Positions 44,278-57,600 are shown, numbered from the stretch's first letter. The stretch is 64,000 nucleotides of DNA from Sternotherus odoratus (GCA_032164245.1 JAVMKO010000003.1:7388651-7452650), one strand, 5' to 3'. A program made the numbers and translations. The notes: generated from the letters alone by a model not told the origin.

Positions 44278-44335
44278 GTGTGTGTGGGGGGGGGGGGGGG
44301 TAAGGTGGGGTGGGGTGGGGTTGGGGGGAGGTGTT
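44278..44335. repeat. TG then G-rich simple repeat
   Basis: tgtgtgtgtg followed by a long G-run and ggtggggtggggt units. Confidence 0.9.
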
Positions 44336-44879
44336 ACAAGGGTTCACACAGAATAATCAACTCATGGCTACTCTGATCAGTCCTTATAGCAAGAATTCCA
44401 CTGTCAGCGTAAGAAAGGGAAAGCAAATGTGTTCTGCGACTGAATCGAATTAGACAGGCGAATGGTGCTGTCTTATTGCCACTGTTTGACATATTTAATC
44501 AGTCCATCCAAGACCTGGCTGATCCACAGATGAAAGAACGACAGGTGGCCGGCACTGAACCCACATTGCCCTGTGTATGAAACTCTGTTCCACATCGGCA
44601 CGGATTGGAAATAGCTTCTGGAAGGTAAATTCCCCCATTTCTCATTCCCTGGGAAATTAAAAGCAAGGAATGTACTTTAAGTTATCCGTTTCTGCTCTCT
44701 CTATGCAGTCGTGTGTGTGAAACGGGAGAGGGGGAGGGGAAGTATGTGTTATCACACGCTTGTGATGTCAACTTTGCAGGCTGGCCCTGTAATGCCGACA
44801 GACCCAGGTTGGGATTGAACCTAGGACCTCTGGAGCTTAGTGCATAAGCCTCTATGTAGATAAATCTCTGCATTTTTGT

Positions 44880-45900
44880 GTAACTTTGATATCACTTTTG
44901 TGTTAACTTTTCAAATAACCTTGTGTTAGAAACTCTGTGTTAAACTTTTGGTAATTTGGCTAAGAAAGCATTATCTAAAATGTTATAGCCCCTAAGGTAG
45001 GATAATTAAGGTAGAAGAAAAATGTCTTTTTGCTAAGAGTAGAATAAGATCTTCCCCCCACTTTGTAATCAATTGCCCTGTTGAATGAACGAGGTGTGAA
45101 TGAAGAAGGTGTGGAAGGCAGGCACCTCCAGATAGCTGCAACCCTTGGAGAGGGGATGGGAGCCAGAGGCAAGGACAATCAAACCTGTCAAGTGGGCGGA
45201 CTAAAGAAGAGGAGACATATTGATGGCCTCTGGGGTTAGAAGCAAGCACCTTCCTCTGGGAACACCCTCTCTGCAGCATTGGGACAACACCCGGATGTTC
45301 AGATGAGTTTCTGTCTGCATCCTGTAACACTTGCCTATACCGGTATTGCCCTGGCCTCTTCTTTTGTCATTCAGTTTCGCCCGGCTTCTATAACAATGTG
45401 CTTACCCCCACCTTTGGGGGCGAAGCCAGACTTTGAGGCACCTGCTCCCCTACTTGGTGTAAACTTTGCTTGTGCCAATCAGAAGCGAACACAAACAGGT
45501 TTGGGGCCCCATCCCCTATGACACTTTTGTGATGTCATAGTTGGTACTTATGGATCTGCCTGCCATGTGCAGACAGAGAGAGGAGAAACAAAAACGAGTC
45601 CTGTGTATCCGTGTATCCCCGTAACCGAGCTTGATCGCCTCGAAGCCTCTCTCTCAGCTCACGTGTTTTCAAACAGAACGTCTATGTTTGCCGGTCGTTA
45701 CGTGTTGGTTTGTATTTGTAAGTATCAGTTATTACTAAATGCTGCATCTTTGTTTATAAATATTGTTACTAGGTATTTTAGTCATTGTGTGTTTTAAGTT
45801 TCATTAAGTCTATTAGTTAATCAAAAAACTGCTCCCTTACCCCTTGTAATTATCCCCAATAAAACTTTAAATTGATTAATCTTAGTTGTGTGTGTGTGCG
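44880..45900 (+). repeat. LTR-like dispersed repeat
   Basis: A non-coding stretch containing a segment repeated in inverted orientation at 830-970 and an AATAAAACTTT poly(A)-type signal near 45858 followed by a GT-rich tail, as in a retroviral-type LTR. No gag/pol/env sequence is seen, so a solo or fragmentary LTR is inferred. Confidence 0.4.
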
Positions 45901-46244
45901 TCTGCAGCTCGTGTCCTGACCCACACTCTCCTTGCATCCCTTACCAATATAGTCTATTGCCATGTGCAGCCTGGTAAATAACAGGCCTGCAATTTTTTTC
46001 GCCCCTGCGAGTCCGTGGCAATCCACACCGGAGACACAAAGGACCAACTGAGCCAGATTTTCCATCTGGGACAGATTTGCATAGGAGAGAAGCTGCTATA
46101 AATGTGAGGTGTCTTGCAGAGGACCCTGGGTTTCGTCTTGTCAACATCGGCGCATTGATCTGGATCTACCCCTCCCCCATCTAACTCACCTGGCCAGTGC
46201 AGTTAAGGGGAGCAACTCGTTGGTAACAACAGCAAGATGGAGTG

Positions 46245-46275
46245 TGTTTGTTTGTGTGTGTGTGTGTGTGTGAGT
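46245..46275. repeat. TG microsatellite
   Basis: tgtgtgtgtgtgtgtgtgtg run followed by an atatatcatatgcatatgat palindromic stretch. Confidence 0.85.
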
Positions 46276-47439
46276 GCATGAGTGTGCTATATATATCATA
46301 TGCATATGATAGTATTGATTATTGCATGTATTATTAATAAATGTGGCACTTTGCCTTATCCCCCCTGGAAAGATCCCGTGCAGTACTTTAAACACAACAT
46401 CTAGAGCATGAACTAAAAGCCACCTTGCTAAGGCTGTAGAGCAGACTCATTTTATTTCTCTCTCTCAAGTGATCTCAGTGCCCCTAGATGGGACAGAACC
46501 CCACACCCAGAAGGTCTGTGGGTTACAGCCGCACAGAGGAAGCTTCCTGTTCGAGGTTGGGTGCAGTGAAGCCACCACTAGTGCCATTCATGCCCTTATC
46601 TGAAAGGATCCCCTCCTGAAGTACGACGGGTGCTTGCTCAGGGCTGGATCCATCAATGGGAGCTTGTCACTGGATTTCAGTGAGCACTGGATCAGGCCTT
46701 CTGATACCGGCACCGACAGCACAAGGTAAATACGCTGGCAGGCAGCCAAATTAGCTGGATTCTTGGCTCCACTGCGGCCAGCGGAGACCGGCTTCAAGTT
46801 ACTTTGAAGTACAAGTTGCCTGGGCAATGGAACTGGCGTCCCTCAGCCAGGAAAAGCAGCGCCCCGTCTGTTTCCAAACGGGACGCCTGCCTTCTTCCCG
46901 CGCTACGAGGCGCGGTGAGCCGGGGAGTATGTTGTCCGTTTAACAGACCGCATGTGTCTCAGCTGGAACGGGACAGGAGAGAACAGATCAGCTGAGCCTG
47001 GCCATACACTCCAAAGAGGCTTCTCCCATGTAGTCTCAAAGGAGCTCCCTGGTCTTCTGTATTAGGGTGACCAGACAGCAAGTGTGAAAAATCAGAACCT
47101 GTGGGGAGGGAGGTTAATAGGAGACTATAGAAGAAAAAGACCCAACATTGGGACTATCCCTGTAAAATCAGGACATCTGCTCACCCCGGTAGGGGACCTT
47201 GGCTTTTCAAAGGGACCTACAAATTATCCAGCGGAGACTGTGCATTGTCCAATGGGGACCCTGTGTCTTGAGACTCCCTCAACGAGTGGGGGTGGAGCCC
47301 TGCAGATGTGGTCAGTCTGGACTGTGCTCTGCTTTCCTTCCTTCCACTGCTTGATGTGCTCTGAGCTCCCTTCCTTGTGTGCCTTACAGCACCATTCCTG
47401 CCGCTTCTTGGCCAGTCACCTGGTCAAACTCCGGGGCTC

Positions 47440-48200
47440 GTTCTCCTAGGTCTCCCAACCCCTTCTTCCTCTGATCTCCCCTCTCCTGGAGCTCTCCTGA
47501 TTCTCTCTTTTCCTTCTCCTCCTTCCTCTCCCAGCTGCTCCTTCAGTGACTGCTTATCCTCTTCTCTTCCGCTGGCACCCCTGGGGATTCTCTCTTTCCG
47601 CTCTAGGTCACCTCATCTGCTCTCAGGCCTTCAGCTGTCAACTCCGCAGTGCGAATCCCAAATCTGCCCCTCCTACCCCAGCCTGTTCCCTCTCCCACCT
47701 CTGACTGTCTCCGCGGCATCAAGCCACGGATGCCCTGCTGCAGGCTTGAACTCAATGGGGCAAACCCGGGACCCCTCCTCTGCTCTCCCCAGCCTTCCCT
47801 TCTCCATCACTACAGATAGCAGCTCTCCCCTTCTGCTCCCCCATCCCCTGGCACGGGGGGATCCTCTCTCTTTCTCCCTCCAGAGCAGGTTGGTGCCAAA
47901 CCCTGCAGGCTCTTCTGCTACAACCCCACTATCCTCTGTCCTTCCCACCCCATTGCCCTGGCTAAAAGTCCTGTCCCCAGCACACCTCACCCCTTGATGT
48001 TCATTCCCTCCCCTCTGGCTTCCCAGACACCCACCTCGCTCCCCTGTAGAGTGTCCAAAACGCTGCTGCTGACTCCCTCATCCCCCCCCACCGGGATCCC
48101 CTTCACTGGCGTCCCTTCTCTGCTCTCAGCCCTGCCTGCTCCCTCTCTTGCTCTCCTCATGCCATCTCCGCTGCCTTCCCACCCCAGATGGCCTCCATTC
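47440..48200. repeat. Polypyrimidine-rich tract
   Basis: Long C/T-dominated sequence (ctcctggagctctcctgatt, tctctttccgctctagg). Long ORFs on + are compositional. Parts may derive from an L2-type LINE. Confidence 0.5.
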
Positions 48201-48377
48201 CCACCTCTGAGGCCTGTGTGACTCGAGAAATGGTAGGGACTTTCCCCAATGCCGCTGCTTACGCTGGGGACAATCCCCAACTCCTCCCTCTAACGAAAGC
48301 ACCCGCCTTCCACAAAGCCACCCCCTTGCTGTGACGTCCCCGGTCATCTCCGCTCACAGCGCCACCCACCCTCTGTT

Positions 48378-48520
48378 TGGCCCAGATCCTCAAAGACATT
48401 GAAGTGCCTAATTCCCATCAGTGTCCATGGGAGTTAGGCCCCCGGCTGCCTTTCAGGATCGCCCTTGCTGATGCCCATGAGAGTTAGATGCCTAAATACC
48501 TCTGGGGATCTGGGCCTCTG
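48378..48520. repeat. Palindromic MITE copy (ggcccagatcctcaaag family)
   Basis: Left arm tggcccagatcctcaaagac, right arm tgcctaaatacctctgggga then tctgggcc, inverted copies around a central catgggagttagg. Confidence 0.65.
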
Positions 48521-49879
48521 TGTCTGGCATGTTTCCGTGTGCCGGAGCCAGCCTGTACAATCCTTGGGCCTGATCTTAGCCCCAGAAACACCAGCATCAC
48601 ACCACTGACTTGCCCTCCTGATTTCCACCAGTGTAAGGGGAAAATCAGGCCCTGAGCCTTCGCAGAGAACAGCTAAGATGAGAATTTGCTGAGTCCAAGA
48701 TGCCGTTCCGTCAAATGCATCGTTCAGCTTCCCGCTGGCCCCCACCTTCCCATTCACGGAGCTTGTTCATTCAACTTCCAGTTGTGCAGGAGACGCTGCA
48801 GCCTGAAATTGCCGTCCTCATCTCTGTGGTTAAAGGCTCTGAGTTGGCATCTTCTCCTCTTGCTCCATCCCGGTCAGCCCCTGCTCAGATGACAAAGCTG
48901 TGTAACAAAAGCCGCCTGCTAAAAGGAGAAAACAACACAAAAGCAGAAAGTTCAGCTGCTGCGGTTACAAATAAAATCTCAGGACAGCGCTGGAGGAGAA
49001 AATCAAGTGAAAAGAGGAAACGAAAGACGGAGGCAGGGACGTCGGCCGACACGGGGGGGGGGGGGGGGGGAGAAGGAAGAACCTTCTCACCTGTCCGTGC
49101 TCTGAGTTAGGTGAGCGATAAACAGCAACTAACTCCTGCTCCGGTCCCTGGATCCTTGTACTCTGCCAGGAATTGCTTGCCAAGTAATCAGAAAGCCCCG
49201 TCTCTCCAAGCATTCATTCCCCGTCCCTTAAAGAAGGTGAGCCAGGCTCCACGCTCTGTGGGATACCTCAGGCAGGTTTCCTGGACTATCCCAAGGGTTA
49301 TTTTGTTTGTAAGTGACATTGACAGAGGCGAAAATGAATGAGAAATCTTCCACAGGCACAACGGAAAACATCCAGGGACAGAGTCTGCTCTGACGTACAG
49401 CCGTTGGGACCCCAGAGGGCAAAAGGGGACGTGGCATCTGCCCTGGAAGCTCTTCCTTGGTAGTGGTTGCGACATGTGTCCAGGCAGTATTAGAGAAAAG
49501 AGCTCTCAGGTTTTGTATTGCTGTATCGCACCATCTTGTGGCCAGGCTGGGATTCCCGGTAGTATGATAGAGTCAACCCCTGCCTGGATGGAAGACAAAT
49601 CCCAAGGAAACCTTAGTTCATGCTACAGACCTCACTGTGCTCTTGCTTACCCAGGAGCAGATTCAGCCCAGTGGTTCCTCTGTAGTTACTCCTGATTTAT
49701 ACCAGTGTAAGTGAAGCCAGGCAGTGAAGTTCCAGACCGAGTTCAAGCCCTCATTACGGGGGTGGGGAGAATGGCGTCGCAAAACAAAGATTTGATTTAA
49801 CCTAAAGTACAAATATAGTCCCTCTTGGATCTGAGCATCTCGCAGTCTGTACTGGATTTGTCCTCACAACACCCCAGAG

Positions 49880-50100
49880 AGGTAGGGAAGTGTGACCATT
49901 CTCATTTTAATAAAGGGGAACTGAGGCACAGATCCTCAAAGGTATATGGGTGCCTAACCGCCACTGATTTTCTAATTACCTTTAACAATCTGGACCTAGA
50001 TGCCTTTTCCCAACGTCACACAGGAAGTCTGTGGCATAGTCGGGAGCTGATCCTGCATCCCACCAAGTCCCAGGCTAATGCTCTAAATATTGGACCATCC
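49880..50100 (-). repeat. MIR-like SINE, reversed, with MITE insertion
   Basis: Contains attttaataaaggggaactg, aggcacagatcctcaaaggt and gtcacacaggaagtctgtgg, ending cctgcatcccaccaagtccc. Confidence 0.5.
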
Positions 50101-50464
50101 TCCCGCTCATAGGATCAGCCACCTTCTGAGCATGGTGCCAGAGCTCATGCATCTGAGGGAGTTCTTTCGGGATGCTGCACCTGGTGCATTACTTGGAGGT
50201 AGCAGTGGTCTCAGGGAGTGTGGAGTGGGAGATTTAATTGCTTGAAAAGCCAGTTCGCTTTCCGTTACAGTGCGCAAGGCATCAGTAACAGACAAGTGGT
50301 GTTCCTGTTACTGGTCAGCCAATGAAATCAAGGCTTCCTGCTGAGGAAAGGTCTGTGTGGCGGTCGCCGAGAAACAGCTGTAGCAAGAGATCAAGTTTCC
50401 TTCTTCCATAGGGTGGCTTCCTTCCATAGACATATGTGTAATTAGTGATAATTTATTATGTAAC

Positions 50465-50560
50465 TAACCTGTGGAACTCATTGCCACAGGAGGCAACTCG
50501 ATTAGGCAGTTTCAAAAAAGTATTAGACCTGGAAATGAATGAAAATAACATCTGACATTT
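50465..50560 (+). repeat. CR1 LINE fragment
   Basis: Contains cctgtggaactcattgccac, aggaggcaactcgattaggc and aaagtattagacctggaaat, typical of a CR1 3' region. Confidence 0.8.
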
Positions 50561-50753
50561 CATTAGCCGGGACTCCTTTACAAGGGCAATCCATTTCATT
50601 GTTTGGCTCAAGCTGGGGTCTTTCTGGGGTCCACAATGCCACAATTCAGAGCACCTGGGGAGGGGATCGTGGGGGAAGTATGACTTCCTCTTTAATATCT
50701 AGTGCTGGTCCCCATCAGAGATAGGATGCTGGGATAGAAGGACCACAGTTTCT

Positions 50754-51073
50754 ACAGGTATGCCTACACCGCAAAGAACCCTTTCCCCCCCAGCAGTGAG
50801 TCTCAGAGCCCAGGGCAATAGACTTGGGTTTTGCAGGGCTCAAGCTGAAGGGCTAAAAATAGCAGTGTAGATATTTTGGCTCAGGCTGGTCCCCGGGCTA
50901 CAAGACCTCCCCACCTTCCCCCCAGTTTCGGAGACAGGGCTCCAGCTAAAGCCTGACCATCTACACTGCTATTCTTAGCCCTGCAGCCTGAGATCTGCAA
51001 ACCTGAGTCAGTTGACTTGGGCTCTCAGACTGAGTTCCCCGGGGTTTTTCTTTGCAGTGTAGACATAACCTGT
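50754..51073. mobile_element. MITE with about 25-bp inverted termini
   Basis: The left end acaggtatgcctacaccgca is the inverted counterpart of the right end tgcagtgtagacataacctg with one indel. The interior repeats the same theme (gggctaaaaatagcagtgta). No ORF. Confidence 0.75.
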
Positions 51074-52789
51074 GTTCTTATGAGATCCCCTACCAGTGCA
51101 ACTGAAGGTGTGATGCCTACACGTTTGTGCAGGGAAAGAACGTCCGACTCTGACTTCCGCAGCGTGAGATGCCAGGAGCAACTGGATTCTATTCCACCAA
51201 GCAGAAAGAGCGGCACCAACTCAGCTTGATGGGACTTGTTTTGTTTAGAGGTCCTCAGTGCCAAGATATTTGCAGCCTGGATAGTGGAGCAGGTCACTTG
51301 CACAGAGAAAAATAGCCATGAAAATAATCCCATCCCCTTCCTAGGCACCAGAAAATTAAACATCACCTGCAAAGTAAAAATGATTCATTTAATGAATAAT
51401 TGTAAACGTGGACAGCCAAAATTCTGCTTCCGTATAACTGGCTGGGAAGAAATAATGGCTGTCTGCAACAGCTAGATTTGGTCAGCAGAGGGAACCAGTT
51501 CAAGATACTGTACTGTACTTTCATAGGTTTGATTTTATGTAGTGGTTTCCCAACCGCTTCCTGAAATATGCTGCTAAGCATTAAATATTAGGATAAGGAA
51601 AGAGAAATTACCAGGCATTCAGCTGACACTTGAAAAGAGAGGCTGAATCAGTCTCTGATTCAGCAAAGCACTTAAGTACATCCTTAACTTTAGGCACGTG
51701 GATCTGGGTGAATTTTTTTTCAGCAATAGTACATTAGCTGAAAAATGCATTTTTCAGGCAACAAAACAATTTGCGAATTCAGGTTGAACATTTGCAAATT
51801 CGGTGAAAAGTTTCAGCCAAAAAATGGATTCCTCCTCCCCTCCCCCCCCCCCCCCCCCGAAAAAGCCTAAAAGGTTCATTTCCACCCTTTTGAAGTGAAA
51901 TGTTTTGGCATTTCATTTCAGATTGATGATTTGTTTAGAAATTTTGCTAGATTTCTTTAAAAAACAAACAAACTTAAAAGGTGAAACGGCCCAAAGACTA
52001 AATGAACAAAAACTGGAAGAAAAAATGTTTTAGTTTTTCATTTTGTGGGATTTTTTTTTTCCAGTTTGAACTGATACTTTTGTTTGTTTTTCAACTGGGC
52101 AAGAAATTATTAAAAATCAGTTTCAGTTGAAAATGAAATGATTCTCCCCACCCCTACATTTTTAGGTTTGTCCCCTGAAATAAAAAAATCAATTATCTGC
52201 TCAGCTTTCATGAGCAGACCCATTGATTTCAATGGGATTGTCACATGGTTAAATTTTGAGTACATGTTCACGCATAATGTTTGCTGTATTGAAGACTCAG
52301 AATCAGGCACACAAAATCAGGTGAAATATCTGGAGCTGGACAGCTTTATAGCCAGCTAGAGTGAGAGATATAAATGTATCTTATTTAACTACAAGGTATG
52401 TAAGATACATTTTACAGATAGGGAAAATGAGTCAGAAAAACATTTAAGTGACTCGGGCCAAGTTACATATCTAATCTTCTTGTGTTACCACTGTAAATTC
52501 CAAATCATACCAAAAACATATTACCGTTCCTCATAGTAGGGATGGAGTTTGGAATGTGTTCAATACACCCCCCAAAGCCTGATGCTTCTGAAAATAGCAG
52601 GCTCTTCATGAATCTGCAGAAAGGTGCTGGGAATCTCACAGGACAGCGTTTCTAACACGGTGTCTGGTATTTTTGTTTCCCAAACCAGCCAGAACTGGGA
52701 AGTTCAGAAGTATCTTTCCCCAGCTCTAGGACACACACAGCTCGTGACCCACTGATGTTGAGAAGAAAAGGTGTAGAGTCATGTGGAAG

Positions 52790-52990
52790 GGAGGAGTGTG
52801 GTCTAGTGATTAAAGCCAGGGACGAGCAATCAGGACTCCTGGCTCTGTTCATGACTCTGCCACTGTCTTGCTGCATGACCCTGGCCAAGTCACTTAAAAT
52901 CCACATTTTTATGTCCCAGTTTTGCATTTGCACAATGAATCTTGCTTACCTCACAGGTGGAGTCAGATTAACTACTAAGGCCCAGATTTT
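52790..52990 (+). repeat. MIR-like SINE
   Basis: Contains gagtgtggtctagtgattaa (tRNA-like A-box region), ctggctctgttcatgactct and gaccctggccaagtcactta. Confidence 0.8.
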
Positions 52991-54179
52991 CCCTGCCTCC
53001 CTCACTCCCACCAAGGAGACCTTACTTCATATGTGGTCCCACTGATATGTATGGCAAAGTCGGAGGGAAGGTTGTAGAATCTTATCCTTGAGTGTTTGCA
53101 AAGTACTTTAGTAACATAGCTCCCTTCCGCATCTTTCCCCTGCTCCGCCCCACTGATCTTCCCAGCCAAAGGTGATCGCAGAGGGAAAAACAATTTGAGA
53201 GAACTAGCCGAAGACGCTGGGACGTGCTGGGAAAGAAAGGCAAGTTGTTTATGCCAGAAAACGAGCACACGTCTGAAAGGAGCAGCCCTGACCCTGCCCA
53301 ACATGTTCAGATTTTTGCTTATCTCCATATACACGGAGACACCAGGTAGCCTCTCTTTGCGGAGATATTCTAGGACTCAAAAGCTTTTGACCTCCTCAGT
53401 CTTGGCTTCTGAGCGAGGTGAGTCACTTCTTCCGAGGGGGGCCGGTTGGATGCCAGTGGAGGGCCGGAGCCATCCCCAAACGCCTGTCCCGAGACGCCGT
53501 TTATAGCTATATCAGGGAAGCTATTTGTCCGAGGAGGAAACATTTCGATAGTGGCCAACGGCGGAGCTGCCTGGGGGACCAGAGGGCATCAGGTCGGGAG
53601 GGAAAACAGGAAAACGGCAGGAGATAAGGGAAAGCGCCGGGAAGAGAATATAGAAGAATAAAGGGGAAAAGGGGCAACGATTTCCTGGTTTCTTGCACAG
53701 CAGACATTGTGCCGCTGGAGGAAGCAGCCGAGACAAAGCCAGCTCCAAAGCGGTCTGCCTTGGCGGGTCAGCACAACAAGCCCCAAACAACAAAGCGCTC
53801 AGGGCTCCACTTCCACAGCAAGGGAGGGGGTCTGGGGATCTCCTCAGCTCCCGCCGTGCCTGGAGAAGAGACCTCAGAGAATAGCCCGGGGTGAGATGGT
53901 GGGCGTGAGTCTGTAGGTGGCGCCCTCCGCACCGAGCCATGGCCGCAGCACGGATCATTCCAGGGAGGCGCCATTGGGTGCGTGAGATCTTGTGCAAACC
54001 CAAGGGCCTTGCTGCTTGTGCTAATTAAATATCCCATGGCTCTTTATTCAAGAGTCGGCAGGCGTTAGCCCTGGTGTCTCAGCCAGGCTCCATCCTGGGT
54101 AACTCTGCTCTGTCTTCCACCGTTCCCGCTGCAAATCCCCGGATTATTTTAATTCCCTGCCTCCTTTCTCCATCGCCGT

Positions 54180-54542
54180 GGGTAACACCAACATCCTGCC
54201 TGTTGCTCAAAGCCATAAACTGGGCATAATTTTCAACCCGTCCCTCTCTCGGTCCTCACAACCCAGCTCCCTCTACATCTTGCTGACTCTTTCTCCATGA
54301 CCTCTCTAAGATATGGCTTTTCCTGTCCAGCCACCCAGCTAAAACTCTTGTCCAGGCCCGCATCGACTTGCGTCTCAGTTACTGCCACGTTCTCCTCTCT
54401 GGCCTCGACAAACGCAGCCTTGCTCTGCTCATCACTGTTCAGAATACGGCTGCCAAGATCATGTTCCCGCCCCATTGCTCTGACCACGTCACCCCTCTCT
54501 CTGCATCCCTCCACAGGCTCCCACTTCTCTCTCACATCAAAC
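54180..54542 (+). repeat. L2-type LINE, 5' part (reverse transcriptase C-terminal region)
   Basis: A conceptual frame reads SYCHVLLSGLDKRSLALLIT, VQNTAAKI and HVTPLSASLHRLPLLSHIK, matching the end of L2/CR1-clade reverse transcriptases (LxGL, VQNAAARL, HITPxLxxLHWLP). Interrupted at 54542 by a hAT insertion. Confidence 0.75.
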
Positions 54543-55085
54543 CAGGGGTGGCTGGGGGAGGATTGTGGGGGCTGTCGCCACCCCAAAATTTGTCTTAACC
54601 TCCCCCTCCTGCCCGTAGCCACCCCATAGCAGCTGCCGCTCTCCAGCTGTGAAGGCAGAGCAGAGAGAGAGGATTCAGCAGCAGCAGAGAAGTAAGTCCA
54701 GGCGGGAGGCTGGGAGGCCTGAGAGCAGTCCCCAGCCTGTGTCCCCACCCGCCGGGGTGCCCTGCCCAGGGCAGGTGGAAGGTCCAGAGCTGCCCACAGC
54801 AGCCTGGACTGACCTGCTTCGGCCCAGGCTCCTGGGCCCCATCCCTCGCAATCGCTGCTCCCTGAGGGCTCCCGGAGCCAGGTTCCCCCAGCTCGACAGC
54901 TCTTACCAACGGTGAGCAGCCAGCACCCTGAACTACCCGGCGTGGGCTTCTGGCCTGGCTATGGAGGGTGTGGGGCTATGGGGGGGGGGGGCAAGGCCTT
55001 GTGGCCATGGGGGAGCACAGCTCCCCCATTTTTCGGTCTGGCCCACTTAAGCCCCCACAGCAGGAAGAAGCTGGCCCTGCCCTTG
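54543..55085. mobile_element. hAT-type element nested in an L2 LINE
   Basis: Starts caggggtggctggggg. It is flanked by catcaaac (54535-54542) and tatcaaac (55086-55093), an 8-bp duplication with one change. The L2 sequence resumes exactly after the right copy. Confidence 0.75.
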
Positions 55086-55555
55086 TATCAAACCTAAGCT
55101 ATTTGTCCTCACCTTGAAGGCCCTTCACAGTCACTACCCACCCTTACTGCTGCTTCTCATTCACTATCAAGATGTGAACTCCCCCCTCCAGCTGACCCAC
55201 GATGCCAGTCTCCATCTTTATGCTTTCTCCCAGGCTGCCCCTCATGCTTGTGGGACCTTCCCATAATCCACCACCCCAAAGCTTCCCCTTAAAACTCTCC
55301 TTTGCCAGACACCTATGAAACCCTCGAGGGCGGCTGGTGGTGTGCCAAGAACATAGCCTGACACGCGGACCGCGATTGTCTCGTTGTTTCCATCGGCCCC
55401 TCCTGTCTGTCTGCTGCCTCTTGTCTTGGAGTGTGAACTCTTTCGGGCAAGGACTGTGTCTTTGTTCTGTTTGTACAGCACCGAACACAATGGGGTCTTG
55501 GCTCATGACTGGGGCTCCTAAGCACCGCAGCAATAGAAATAATAGTTAGTAATAA
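55086..55555 (+). repeat. L2-type LINE, 3' part and tail
   Basis: Continues the element interrupted at 54542 and ends with the L2-like tail gggcaaggactgtgtctttg, acagcaccgaacacaatggg and gactggggctcctaagcacc, then aataatagttagtaata. Confidence 0.8.
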
Positions 55556-55766
55556 GCATAATCAATTATATTCTTCGTCACTATCTTTCGTATGTACACA
55601 GATGCTAGTTTGAAAAGCGTGTTGGTGACTTTCTGGATAGGAAACACTGAGAGCAGACATTACACTCAACGGGTGTTTGGTAAATATAGATCTATGAACC
55701 CCAAATACCCACATCCTCCAAAACTCAGATGAAAAATCAACACCTGGCTTTTACAGAGGTCATAAG

Positions 55767-55870
55767 AACATAAGAACATAAGAACGGCCATACTGGGTCA
55801 GACCAAAGGTCCATCTAGCCCAGCATCCTGTCTACCGAGGAGGTCTTGGAGGTTTCCCGGCGATGCTTGT
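55767..55870 (+). repeat. CR1 LINE fragment
   Basis: Contains aacggccatactgggtcaga, ccaaaggtccatctagccca and gcatcctgtctaccg, preceded by three ataagaac repeats. Confidence 0.85.
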
Positions 55871-56514
55871 AAAAGGCTCCCAAAGATGTTCAGACCCAGA
55901 TCAAGTTTTACCCTTATGCAATTGTAAGATACTAATACTAAATCCAAATCCCGGCACAAGCAGTGGAGATGGGCCTGACGCTCAAAGTTTGGACCCAGCT
56001 CCGGGTCTGAATCTTCCCCAGGTTGGGGTATTGAATCTCAGATTTTGATATGGGCCCATCCTGATTAATAAGTGTCCAAAAATGTAAACAAATCCCACTG
56101 GAAGCTCCAGGAGTGAACACACTCAGCCACCACGACATTACTCTAGGCTTTCTGGAGAAGAGGAAGGATGGTGTCCTAGACCATGGCTACCCCCTAGCGC
56201 CTCCTGCAGGCCAGGTGGGGCACAGCTGGCCCTGTGACTCAGTTTCCTTCCATGAAGTTGGTCCCCCTCTGGCCAACTGATAAAATAATGTAAACCCTTC
56301 CAGGGTAGAAAATGTCCAGTTGAAGCATCTCAAACAAACAAAGCAGTCCCTCTGCCCTTCAGAGCTTTTCTTCAGCCCACCCTCAGGTTCCTAGCCTATG
56401 CTGCGGTTACCTTTGAGAGCTAGCACCTAACTCTCCTTAGTCCTGCCCCGTCAGGCTGGAAGAAGCTAATTAATAATAGCCTCATCTCCTTCTTGAAGGG
56501 GCCAGGTACCCGGT

Positions 56515-56700
56515 GGCAGATGGTCTGGTGATTAGGGCGCTGACCTAGGATCTGGAAGCCCAGGCTTCAATTCCTAGCTCTACCAGAGACTGCCTTTGTG
56601 ACCTTAGTCAAGCTGCACAAGTTGGTCTGTGCCTCAGTTTCCCATGTATTTAAACTTAATTATAACGTGTGAGGTGCTCAAACACTGTGCCCGTGGGGCC
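56515..56700 (+). repeat. MIR-like SINE
   Basis: Contains gatggtctggtgattagggc, tcaattcctagctctaccag, gtgaccttagtcaagctgca and tgcctcagtttcccatgtat. Confidence 0.85.
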
Positions 56701-57489
56701 CCCATTACTAGTTGAATGGAGCGTGATCACACCTAATGCAGCCCAGTTTCATGATAGAAGGAACTGGGGTGGATGCAAACTCCCTGGCTCCACATAACAT
56801 CCTGCAGGGATGCTAAGGGCTTGATCCTGTGCACAGTGGAACACTAGCAACATGCCCCTCCCACCTGCCACCAAACAGCTGATTGGAATACTCATGGAGT
56901 TGGCGCTTATGCTCTTCATGGCTATGGAGAAAAGCTTGAAAATGTGACCAGAGGGCACCCTGAAAGCTCAAAGACCAGAAGGCAAATGAAAGGCACCTTC
57001 ATTTTGTAAATAAATCACAGTATTTTCAAGGCGATCTCATGAGTTTTAGGGCCTGATTTTTTGACCATTTGGGGCTGGCAATACGGCAAACCCAGACAGC
57101 AGGGTCGGGAGAGCAGAGATCCGTGAACCCGGCAGACTAGCTGGCGCCTCGGCGCTTAGGTCCAACACTGAGTCCTTGAGCTAACAGCAGGCCTCAGGCT
57201 TGACCGAGAAGCAGTCTGCCCGTGGGCCGCACGGCAAACTCACGGCAAAAACCATGAAGCCTTCACCACACCCCATCCCCAGCCTGGCCTCCGATGGTGG
57301 CCCCTGCACTTGCTTACTTTGGTAATGCTGGCATGCTGGTTTGTGGCCAAATCTTTGCTTTTATTCCTCTGGCTTTGCAGTGCTACATGCTTTCCCCCAG
57401 CTTGCTCGGCAGGATGGGTGGGGAGGTGCCCTGGCTAAATGACAGGGCTGGGTGTTGGATTTAAATGTGATTTTGTATTTTCATGGCGT

Positions 57490-57600
57490 TATAGATTCTA
57501 AGGCCAGTGGGGCCCATGGGGATGGTCTAGTTGGACCTCCTGGATGAGACAGGCCAGAAAACATCCCCAAAACAACTCCTGTTTGAACTCACCGTTTAAA
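57490..57600 (+). repeat. CR1-like LINE 3' fragment
   Basis: Contains tagattctaaggccagtggg, gatggtctagttggacctcc and tgagacaggccagaaaacat. Confidence 0.6.

Noticed and set aside
47377..47997. 206-codon Ser/Pro/Leu ORF on +
   Set aside because: It lies in a polypyrimidine-rich tract. Residue composition follows the C/T bias and no domain is visible.
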